NCBI RefSeq assembly: GCF_001641085.1
Contig: NZ_LXIE01000008.1
Span: 26,400 to 90,399, forward strand
Source: Aequorivita soesokkakensis
GTDB lineage: Bacteria > Bacteroidota > Bacteroidia > Flavobacteriales > Flavobacteriaceae
DNA: 64,000 bases
Direction of reading: 5' to 3'
Shown here piece after piece: positions 41,463-48,557 of this stretch (its first letter is position 1; the number at the start of each line of letters is the position of its first letter). The position numbers were made by a program, and so were the translations under genes. Below the pieces are notes generated by a model. It was not told the origin of the DNA. It saw nothing but the letters and a program-made list of their open reading frames with translations, and did no database searches.

Positions 41463-42017
41463 TTATATGGTTAGTTCATTATCGTTCTGCATTTCAATTC
41501 CACGCTTGAAAATTTGGGAAATCACCAATAAGATTACGCCCATAAAAAACCAAACATCTGGTCCGCCCAATCTCAGATATTCCAGGTCTGGCATTGTTAC
41601 GCCTTTGGTTGAAAGCCAAGCGGAATATTGCATTCCCATTTTGGAAAAGAGGCCAATCCCAAGCGCTATATAAGCTACCAAAGAAATAAAATTTCTGAAT
41701 TCTATAGTAAACGGATGGGATAAATCCAGTTTTTTGCCGTGTAAAAGCCTTATGAATAAATAGAATATCAATGCTCTCAAAACCGCAACAATTATCATAT
41801 AAAATGTGATAACAAGGAAGTAACCCTGGTCAAAATTGTAAAGACTGGAAAGGTCGAGACCGTTCCAATAATTTTCAGCCCCCATGGGATTTAGTACCAT
41901 TGCATAAAATGTGTTGAAGATAAAACCGCCAGCTTCAATACAAACGCCGATAAAAATTATCCATGAAAGGATATACAAAAATTTTAAAATCTGTTTGGTT
42001 CCAATTTTAATTTCCAT
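41463..42017 (-). CDS. DUF2975 family membrane protein
   Basis: 184 residues with four membrane helices (FLYILSWIIFIGVCIEAGGF; YFLVITFYMIIVAVLRALIF; FISLVAYIALGIGLF; VWFFMGVILLVISQIF). This four-helix layout plus the Xre gene 3 bp downstream identifies DUF2975. Function unknown; the linked regulator suggests a membrane-coupled control unit. About 220 bp of AT-rich non-coding DNA lie upstream, before the divergent vWA gene, with no feature I can support. Confidence 0.85.
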   Translation of the reverse strand: MEIKIGTKQILKFLYILSWIIFIGVCIEAGGFIFNTFYAMVLNPMGAENYWNGLDLSSLYNFDQGYFLVITFYMIIVAVLRALIFYLFIRLLHGKKLDLSHPFTIEFRNFISLVAYIALGIGLFSKMGMQYSAWLSTKGVTMPDLEYLRLGGPDVWFFMGVILLVISQIFKRGIEMQNDNELTI

Positions 42018-42238
42018 AATTGATTAAGTTTAAATTCATTTGGCAAATATCAATAATATTTTATTGATAAACAATAAATATTTTATTTTTTTTGATAAAT
42101 TTATTTTTAAAGGAAAAATCTCTGATAGAAAGCTATTCAACTTTCCCTCACCCAAAAGCTCCGTTCCCTCAATCGTTGTTTTTCAGCCTCGATATGTGAG
42201 GTAGTTTTACTTCAAGTTTAACACTAAAACCACACATT

Positions 42239-44098
42239 ATGAAATCACTATTCACACTTTTAGTCGTTGCATTGCTGGGTTTTCAGCTTCATGCACAAAC
42301 AGTTACTATTTCTGGAAAAGTAACAGATGAAACAAGTCTTCCGTTACCTGGTGCAAATATTATTATAAAAGGAACAGCAACGGGAACCCAAACTGATTTT
42401 GATGGAAATTACAGCATCAATGCACAAATCGGACAAACATTGACTTATTCTTATGTTGGCTTTAAAACGAAAGAAGTAAAGATTAAAAATGCTGGCGAAA
42501 TAATTGTAAGTTTAAAACCTAGTGCCTCTTTAGATGAAGTTGTGGTTACAGGCTATTCCGAAAATAATGACGTCATTCGAAAAGCAATGGGATATGGAAT
42601 TAGCAGAAATAATAATTACTCTTCTTCAAAAAAAGAAAGAAAACAAAAAAATATAACCCAATCCTACACTCCTGCGCCTATTGTTGGAAATCGTGTTTCC
42701 GAAAACGAATCCTACGGCAGAATAAATGAAAATATATTTAAAAGCGTAAGCACAGCGCCACTTTCCACGTTCTCAATTGATGTTGACAAAGCGGGTTACA
42801 GCAATCTTCGTCGTATGCTGAACAATGGACAGGAAGTGCCGGAAGATGCCGTAAAAATTGAAGAAATGGTGAATTATTTTACCTACAATTATCCACAGCC
42901 AACGGGCAAAGATCCATTTTCAATTACTGCTGACGTTGTAAATTCACCTTGGAACCAAGACGCAAAATTGGTCAGAATTGGATTAAAAGGAAAAGATATT
43001 TCTTTGGAAAATGTGCCGCCATCAAACCTTGTTTTCTTGCTTGACGTTTCCGGTTCAATGGAAGATCCCAACAAACTGCCTTTACTAAAAGCAGCGTTGA
43101 ATGTTTTAGTTGATAGATTGAGGGAAAAGGATAAAGTTTCAATTGTAGTGTATGCGGGCGCGGCTGGCTTGGTTTTGCCCCCAACTTCTGGTGCAGAAAA
43201 GCAGAAAATTCGCGATGCAATTGACAATCTTAGCGCAGGCGGTTCAACTGCGGGCGGCGCAGGAATTGAACTGGCTTATAAAATTGCAGCCGAAAATTTC
43301 AGTAAAGGTGGAAACAACCGTGTGATTCTAGCTACCGATGGCGATTTCAACGTAGGTTCTTCAAGTGATCGTTCTATGGAAAGTTTGATTGAAGAAAAGC
43401 GCAAAACCGGAGTATTTCTAACTTGTCTTGGCTTCGGAATGGGAAATTACAAAGACAGCAAATTGGAAACTCTCGCAGACAAAGGCAATGGAAATCACGC
43501 TTATATCGATACAATGCAGGAAGCACAAAAAGTATTGGGTACAGAATTTTTCGGAACGCTTTATACAATCGCAAAAGATGTGAAAATTCAAGTGGAATTC
43601 AATCCTGCAAAAGTTCAAGCTTACAGATTGATTGGTTATGAAAATCGTTTGTTGAACGACGAGGATTTTAAAGACGACACCAAAGACGCAGGCGAATTGG
43701 GCAGTGGCCACACAGTTACCGCTTTATATGAAATAATTCCTGTGGGCGTAAAAAGCAAATATTTAAAGGATATTGACAATCTTAAATACACAAAACAAAC
43801 CAATCAAAATTTTACGGATGAAATGCTAACGGTAAAATTCCGCTACAAAGAACCGGATGGCGATGTGAGTAAACTGATTGTAAAAACTGTGAAAGATGAA
43901 AATAAATCGATTGAAAATGCAAATGACGATCTAAAGTTTTCAGCAGCGGTGGCTCTTTTCGGAATGCAACTTCGCGATTCTGAATTTATAAATACCAAAA
44001 AGAAAGAAGATGTAATTGCGCTCGCCGAAGCAGGAAAAGGGAGCGACAAAGACGGTTACCGCGCTGAGTTTATCAGACTGGTGAAAAGCAGCAAATAA
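42239..44098 (+). CDS. von Willebrand factor A (vWA) domain protein with carboxypeptidase-like N-domain
   Basis: 619 residues. Signal peptide (MKSLFTLLVVALLGFQLHAQ), a CarboxypepD_reg/SusC-type N-domain (22-105: VTDETSLPLPGANIIIKGT ... LDEVVVTGY), then a YfbK-like vWA region with the metal site DVSGSMED near 263, and a C-terminal DUF3520-type domain. The MIDAS residues (DxSxS...T...D) look intact. It is exported and likely binds a protein partner through a metal ion. The fusion of a SusC-like N-domain to vWA is common in this phylum. A terminator follows at 44146. Confidence 0.9.
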   Translation: MKSLFTLLVVALLGFQLHAQTVTISGKVTDETSLPLPGANIIIKGTATGTQTDFDGNYSINAQIGQTLTYSYVGFKTKEVKIKNAGEIIVSLKPSASLDEVVVTGYSENNDVIRKAMGYGISRNNNYSSSKKERKQKNITQSYTPAPIVGNRVSENESYGRINENIFKSVSTAPLSTFSIDVDKAGYSNLRRMLNNGQEVPEDAVKIEEMVNYFTYNYPQPTGKDPFSITADVVNSPWNQDAKLVRIGLKGKDISLENVPPSNLVFLLDVSGSMEDPNKLPLLKAALNVLVDRLREKDKVSIVVYAGAAGLVLPPTSGAEKQKIRDAIDNLSAGGSTAGGAGIELAYKIAAENFSKGGNNRVILATDGDFNVGSSSDRSMESLIEEKRKTGVFLTCLGFGMGNYKDSKLETLADKGNGNHAYIDTMQEAQKVLGTEFFGTLYTIAKDVKIQVEFNPAKVQAYRLIGYENRLLNDEDFKDDTKDAGELGSGHTVTALYEIIPVGVKSKYLKDIDNLKYTKQTNQNFTDEMLTVKFRYKEPDGDVSKLIVKTVKDENKSIENANDDLKFSAAVALFGMQLRDSEFINTKKKEDVIALAEAGKGSDKDGYRAEFIRLVKSSK

Positions 44099-44145
44099 AT
44101 TTTCAAACTATGTTTTTTGAGGTGGTTTGGTTTTTTTGAGAAGAA

Positions 44146-44168
44146 GGGCACGAGAGTGCCCTTTTTTA
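44146..44168 (+). terminator. Rho-independent terminator after the vWA gene
   Basis: GGGCAC (44146-44151) and GTGCCC (44156-44161) form a 6-bp stem with a GAGA loop, followed by T6. It lies about 48 bp after the stop codon. Confidence 0.85.
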
Positions 44169-44172
44169 TTTT

Positions 44173-44207
44173 ACTATCAACTATCAACTATCAACTATCA
44201 ACTATCA
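44173..44207. repeat. (ACTATCA)5 heptamer tandem repeat
   Basis: Five perfect, contiguous copies of ACTATCA at 44173-44207, directly after a terminator and ending 6 bp before the end of the convergent carboxylase gene. Confidence 0.95.
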
Positions 44208-44212
44208 ACAAA

Positions 44213-45856
44213 TTAAACCTGAATAACCCCAAGATTAAAAGGCTTTTCAATAGGAGCGTGGTTTGCAGCTTCAATACCCATTGAAATCCATTTTCGTGTA
44301 TCCAAAGGATCTATTACTGCGTCTGTCCAAATTCTTGACGCTGCGTAATAGGGAGAAATTTGTCTATCGTATCGGGCTTTTATTTTATTATAAAGTTCGG
44401 TTTCTTCCTCTTCGGATATTTCTTTTCCTTGTTTTTTAAGCGAAGCAGTTTCAATTTGAAGCAAAACCTTTGCAGCGCTGTTTCCACTCATAACAGCAAG
44501 TTCAGCACTTGGCCACGCAACAATCAATCTTGGATCATACGCTTTTCCGCACATTGCATAATTTCCGGCACCGTAACTGTTGCCAATCACAATCGTGAAT
44601 TTTGGAACAACACTGTTGCTAACCGCATTCACCATTTTTGCGCCATCCTTTATAATCCCGCCGTGCTCGCTTTTGCTGCCAACCATAAAACCGGTAACAT
44701 CCTGTAAAAATACCAACGGAATTTTCTTTTGGTTGCAATTTGCAATAAATCGAGTTGCTTTATCAGCGCTATCGCTATAAATCACGCCGCCAAATTGCAT
44801 TTCGCTAGGCTTTGTTTTTGATTTTGTGGTTTTTACCAAAGTGCGTTGATTGGCAACAATTCCCACGGCCCAACCTTCAATTCTGGCATAACCCGTTAAA
44901 ATTGTTTGTCCGTAGCCTTCTTTGTATTCTTCAAAATCGCTGTCGTCCACGAGGCGTTTTATAATTTCGCGCATATCGTATTGTTCAGCTCTTGATTTTG
45001 GAAGAATTCCGTAGATATCTTCTTGTTTTTCCTTTGGCTTCAATGACTTTTCTCTGTTGAAACCAGCTTTGTCAAAATCGCCAATTTTTGAAATAATGTT
45101 CTTTATTTTGTCGAGGGCATCCTTGTCGTCTTTCGCTTTGTAATCGGTAACGCCGCTAACTTCACAATGTGTTGTCGCACCGCCTAATTCCTCGTTATCA
45201 ATACTTTCGCCAATTGCAGCTTTTACCAAATAACTTCCCGCGAGAAAAATACTTCCAGTTTTGTCAACAATCAAAGCTTCGTCACTCATAATTGGAAGAT
45301 ACGCGCCGCCAGCAACGCAACTGCCCATCACCGCTGCAATCTGGGTGATGCCCATACTGCTCATTACGGCGTTATTCCTAAAAATCCTTCCGAAGTGTTC
45401 CTTATCGGGAAAAATTTCATCCTGCATTGGCAAATAAACGCCAGCGCTATCTACCAAATAAATTATAGGCAAACGGTTTTCAATGGAAATTTCCTGTGCG
45501 CGAAGATTCTTTTTTGCAGTAATAGGAAACCAAGCGCCCGCTTTCACGGTAGCGTCATTCGCCACAACTATGCACTGTTTTCCTTTCACAAAACCAATTT
45601 TTACAACCACACCACCACTGGGGGCACCGCCTTGTTCCTCATACATGTCATCGCCCGCAAAGGCGCCGATTTCAATACTTGGTTTTTTTTCATCCAATAA
45701 ATAAGCTATGCGCTCTCGGGCGGTAAGTTTGCCTTGGCTATGTTGTTTGTCAATACGTTTTTGCCCGCCGCCTAGTTTTATTTTTGCCAGTCTATTTCTT
45801 AAATCTGAAACCAGCAGTTTATTGTGATCTTCGTTTTTGTTGAAGTTTAAATCCAT
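44213..45856 (-). CDS. Acyl-CoA carboxylase carboxyltransferase (beta) subunit
   Basis: 547 residues, two crotonase-like halves. First half has GKLTARERIAYLLD, GGVVVKIGFVKG and a CoA loop (VDSAGVYLPMQDEIFPDK). Second half has DVTGFMVGSKSEHGGIIKDG and SYGAGNYAMCGKAYDPR. The pattern VDSAGVYLPMQ with the E/FPDK segment is closest to 3-methylcrotonyl-CoA carboxylase beta subunits. The biotin-carrying alpha subunit is not in the window, so the substrate is a prediction (leucine breakdown if MCC). Confidence 0.88.
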   Translation of the reverse strand: MDLNFNKNEDHNKLLVSDLRNRLAKIKLGGGQKRIDKQHSQGKLTARERIAYLLDEKKPSIEIGAFAGDDMYEEQGGAPSGGVVVKIGFVKGKQCIVVANDATVKAGAWFPITAKKNLRAQEISIENRLPIIYLVDSAGVYLPMQDEIFPDKEHFGRIFRNNAVMSSMGITQIAAVMGSCVAGGAYLPIMSDEALIVDKTGSIFLAGSYLVKAAIGESIDNEELGGATTHCEVSGVTDYKAKDDKDALDKIKNIISKIGDFDKAGFNREKSLKPKEKQEDIYGILPKSRAEQYDMREIIKRLVDDSDFEEYKEGYGQTILTGYARIEGWAVGIVANQRTLVKTTKSKTKPSEMQFGGVIYSDSADKATRFIANCNQKKIPLVFLQDVTGFMVGSKSEHGGIIKDGAKMVNAVSNSVVPKFTIVIGNSYGAGNYAMCGKAYDPRLIVAWPSAELAVMSGNSAAKVLLQIETASLKKQGKEISEEEETELYNKIKARYDRQISPYYAASRIWTDAVIDPLDTRKWISMGIEAANHAPIEKPFNLGVIQV

Positions 45857-45890
45857 CTAAAAAGTATATTTGCGCTAAAATACAAAATGC

Positions 45891-45932
45891 TTCAAAGTTT
45901 TGGGTTGAAAGTTCAAAGTTTAAAGTTGAAAG
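45891..45932. repeat. Heptamer array, TTNAAAG consensus
   Basis: Six heptads in register from 45891: TTCAAAG, TTTTGGG, TTGAAAG, TTCAAAG, TTTAAAG, TTGAAAG. Only the second is divergent. The array starts 34 bp upstream of the carboxylase start codon, in the divergent intergenic region. Confidence 0.85.
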
Positions 45933-46040
45933 CTGATATATTAAAATTATTTGCAATTTCCTTTTCGCTAACTCCTTTAAAAACTATGACATTTTGTTAA
46001 CGAAAATCTATTTTATAATACCGATATTTGTTTTTGCTCG

Positions 46041-46048
46041 TAAATTTG
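46041..46048 (+). promoter_or_regulatory. Predicted -7 element before the CAL67264 gene
   Basis: TAAATTTG matches the Bacteroidota -7 consensus TAnnTTTG, 35 bp upstream of the start codon. A -33 TTTG at the right spacing is not clear, so only half the promoter is supported. Confidence 0.45.
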
Positions 46049-46083
46049 CGACTTGAAAAAAATCAACAAAACAAAAATAAATT

Positions 46084-46266
46084 ATGGGAATGAATAAAAA
46101 CACTGTACTTGCCTGGGCCACATTTATAATGATTGTTGTCGGGGTGGTACTCATTGGGATGGGAGCTTTCCGCTATGACGATGTTGCTGGATGGGGCTTT
46201 GCTGCCGTAGGCATTGGTTTCTTTGCCATTGCGTGGGTTTTTAATGCGCTAAAAGGGAGAGTCTAG
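46084..46266 (+). CDS. CAL67264 family small membrane protein
   Basis: 60 residues with two hydrophobic helices (VLAWATFIMIVVGVVLIGMG and WGFAAVGIGFFAIAWVF) joined by an acidic FRYDDVAG turn. It matches the CAL67264 family of tiny membrane proteins found in Flavobacteriaceae, whose function is unknown. It lies 70 bp upstream of ettA on the same strand. I recall this neighbour relation from related genomes. The well-formed A-rich leader before the ATG supports expression. Confidence 0.85.
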   Translation: MGMNKNTVLAWATFIMIVVGVVLIGMGAFRYDDVAGWGFAAVGIGFFAIAWVFNALKGRV

Positions 46267-46336
46267 CTCTTAAACTCCAAAGGTGGAATTCCACATTTAT
46301 TAAATAACTCAATAACAATTAACTCTTTTTTTAAAA

Positions 46337-48028
46337 ATGTCCGACGATAAAAAAGTAATTTTCTCTATGTCTGGGTTGACCAAAACCTATCAAAGCGCCC
46401 AGACTCCTGTACTTAAAAATATATATTTAAGCTTCTTTTACGGTGCCAAAATTGGAATTCTTGGTCTCAATGGAAGTGGTAAATCTACTTTGCTTCGCAT
46501 AATTGCAGGCGAAGAAAAAAACTATCAAGGCGATGTAGTTTTCGCGCCAGGCTATACAGTTGGCTATCTTGAACAAGAACCAAAATTGGACGAAACCAAA
46601 ACAGTTTTGGAAGTAGTAAAGGAAGGCGTGCAGGAAGTAGTTGATATTCTTGATGAATACAACAAAATAAACGATATGTTCGGCTTGCCAGAGGTTTATG
46701 AAAACCCTGCAAAAATGGACGAATTGATGGAAAAGCAAGCCAAGCTCCAAGATAAAATAGACGCTACAAACGCTTGGGAACTTGATACCAAACTTGAAAT
46801 TGCAATGGATGCACTTCGAACTCCAGAACCCGACAAATTGATTGGCGTTCTTTCCGGAGGTGAAAAAAGAAGGGTTGCGCTTTGCAGATTACTTCTTAAA
46901 GAACCAGATGTATTGTTGCTCGATGAACCAACAAACCACTTGGATGCCGAAAGTGTTCATTGGCTGGAACATCACCTTTCAGAATATAAAGGAACGGTGA
47001 TTGCCGTAACCCACGATAGATATTTCTTGGACAACGTTGCGGGTTGGATTTTGGAATTGGACAGGGGAGAAGGTATTCCGTGGAAAGGGAATTACTCGTC
47101 TTGGTTGGATCAAAAATCGAAGCGATTGGCACAGGAACAAAAAACAGCTGGAAAACGTCAAAAAACTTTGGAGCGAGAGCTTGAGTGGGTTCGTCAAGGA
47201 GCAAAAGGAAGACAGACAAAACAGAAAGCGCGTCTTCAGAATTACGATAAACTTTTAAGTCAAGATCAAAAACAACTCGACGAAAAGCTTGAAATATATA
47301 TCCCGAACGGGCCACGTTTGGGGACAAATGTTATTGAAGCGAAAGGCGTTTCAAAAGCTTTTGGCGATAAATTACTTTATGAAGATTTAAACTTTAAACT
47401 TCCGCAAGCGGGAATTGTTGGAATTATTGGGCCGAACGGTGCCGGTAAAACCACTATTTTCAAAATGATTATGGGCGAGGAAACGCCTGATAAAGGTACT
47501 TTTGAAGTGGGCGAGACTGCGAAAATTGCTTATGTTGACCAAGCGCATTCAAATATAAATCCCGACAAAACCATTTGGGAAAACTTTAGCGATAGTCAGG
47601 AATTGATTATGATGGGCGGTAGGCAAGTGAATTCCCGTGCATATTTGAGCCGATTCAACTTTAGCGGAAGCGAGCAAAATAAAAAAGTTTCGATGCTTTC
47701 CGGTGGGGAACGAAACCGTTTGCATTTGGCGATGACTTTAAAGGAAGAAGGAAACGTGCTTTTGCTGGATGAGCCAACGAACGATTTGGACGTAAACACA
47801 CTTCGTGCTTTGGAAGAAGGTCTTGAAAATTTCGCAGGTTGTGCCGTGGTTATTAGTCACGACCGTTGGTTTTTAGATAGAATCTGTACGCATATTCTTT
47901 CTTTCGAAGGAAATAGTGAAGTCTATTATTTTGAAGGTGGTTTCAGTGATTATGAAGAAAATAAAAAGAAACGTTTGGGCGGCGATTTAATGCCAAAACG
48001 AATCAAATACAAAAAATTGATACGATAA
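46337..48028 (+). CDS. ettA: Energy-dependent translational throttle protein EttA (ABC-F)
   Basis: 563 residues, two ABC domains without membrane segments. Walker A GLNGSGKST (about 41-49) and GPNGAGKTT; signatures LSGGEKRRV and LSGGERNRL; Walker B VLLLDEPTNHLD and VLLLDEPTNDLD. The EttA arm is present in the first domain (VLEVVKEGVQEVVDILDEYN), and the linker is Lys/Arg/Gln-rich as expected for tRNA contact (RQGAKGRQTKQKARLQNYD). It binds the ribosomal E site and gates entry into elongation according to ATP/ADP ratio. Confidence 0.96.
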   Translation: MSDDKKVIFSMSGLTKTYQSAQTPVLKNIYLSFFYGAKIGILGLNGSGKSTLLRIIAGEEKNYQGDVVFAPGYTVGYLEQEPKLDETKTVLEVVKEGVQEVVDILDEYNKINDMFGLPEVYENPAKMDELMEKQAKLQDKIDATNAWELDTKLEIAMDALRTPEPDKLIGVLSGGEKRRVALCRLLLKEPDVLLLDEPTNHLDAESVHWLEHHLSEYKGTVIAVTHDRYFLDNVAGWILELDRGEGIPWKGNYSSWLDQKSKRLAQEQKTAGKRQKTLERELEWVRQGAKGRQTKQKARLQNYDKLLSQDQKQLDEKLEIYIPNGPRLGTNVIEAKGVSKAFGDKLLYEDLNFKLPQAGIVGIIGPNGAGKTTIFKMIMGEETPDKGTFEVGETAKIAYVDQAHSNINPDKTIWENFSDSQELIMMGGRQVNSRAYLSRFNFSGSEQNKKVSMLSGGERNRLHLAMTLKEEGNVLLLDEPTNDLDVNTLRALEEGLENFAGCAVVISHDRWFLDRICTHILSFEGNSEVYYFEGGFSDYEENKKKRLGGDLMPKRIKYKKLIR

Positions 48029-48031
48029 TTT

Positions 48032-48475
48032 ATGTGGAAAAATATATTGATACTTTTATTGGTAATAACCATTTCTTCCTGCGGAAGTAAGAAAAATGTG
48101 ATTGATGCTTCAAAGGATTCAAAAGAAGTTGTAAATGAAAAGGATGCAAATGTCGCTTATGAAAGCTTGGGAAATGATGTTGCAGAGGTAAAGCTTTATT
48201 TAAAAAAGAATGGATCCTTTCAGTTAAACTTCAAAACCCTAGAAGCGCCGGTAGGGCAGGATGATCCAGTAAAATTGGTTTATAAAGGAAACTATACTTC
48301 TACTGAAACTGACGGTTGGAAAACATTAACTTTTACCCATCCGGATTTTGTAGCAAATGGAGTTTTTGATTCAAGAAAGGACCAGGGTATTCAAATTATT
48401 AGTGATAAAATTGTTAAAATAAATACTGACAAAAACACCCTTTCAATGTGGGGTTTGGTTTGTGAAAAGCAATAA
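48032..48475 (+). CDS. Putative lipoprotein, NlpE-like
   Basis: 147 residues. Lipobox ITISSC (Cys17), then a single beta-barrel-like domain: EVKLYLKKNGSFQLNFKTLE, LVYKGNYTSTETDGWKTLTF, DKNTLSMWGLVCEK. The layout (small, Lys/Asp-rich beta strands, ending in a short tail with Cys) resembles NlpE-type envelope-stress lipoproteins, but without the CxxC metal motif, so I hold this loosely. It starts 3 bp after ettA's stop, so it is in the same transcript. A terminator follows 19 bp after its stop. Confidence 0.7.
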   Translation: MWKNILILLLVITISSCGSKKNVIDASKDSKEVVNEKDANVAYESLGNDVAEVKLYLKKNGSFQLNFKTLEAPVGQDDPVKLVYKGNYTSTETDGWKTLTFTHPDFVANGVFDSRKDQGIQIISDKIVKINTDKNTLSMWGLVCEKQ

Positions 48476-48494
48476 AAATTAAGTTTTAAACTAA

Positions 48495-48527
48495 AAACCC
48501 GATTCAGTTCTTGAATCGGGTTTTTTT
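48495..48527 (+). terminator. Rho-independent terminator after the ettA operon
   Basis: AAACCCGATTC (48495-48505) pairs with GAATCGGGTTT (48513-48523) around an AGTTCTT loop, followed by T4-5. The 11-bp stem is perfect. It also faces the 3' end of the convergent BNR-repeat gene. Confidence 0.92.
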
Positions 48528-48556
48528 ATTTCTAAATCATTTTATTTCTAAATCAT
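48525..48556. repeat. 16-bp direct tandem duplication
   Basis: TTTATTTCTAAATCAT occurs at 48525-48540 and again, identical, at 48541-48556. It sits between the ettA-operon terminator and the stop codon of the next gene, and looks like a recent local duplication. Confidence 0.9.
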
Positions 48557-48557
48557 T

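Noticed and set aside
44360..44780. Plus-strand frames within the carboxylase gene
   Set aside because: Opposite to a well-supported coding gene and lacking any family motif.
48525..48556. Target-site duplication of a lost mobile element
   Set aside because: The two 16-bp copies are directly adjacent with nothing between them, so simple local duplication is enough.
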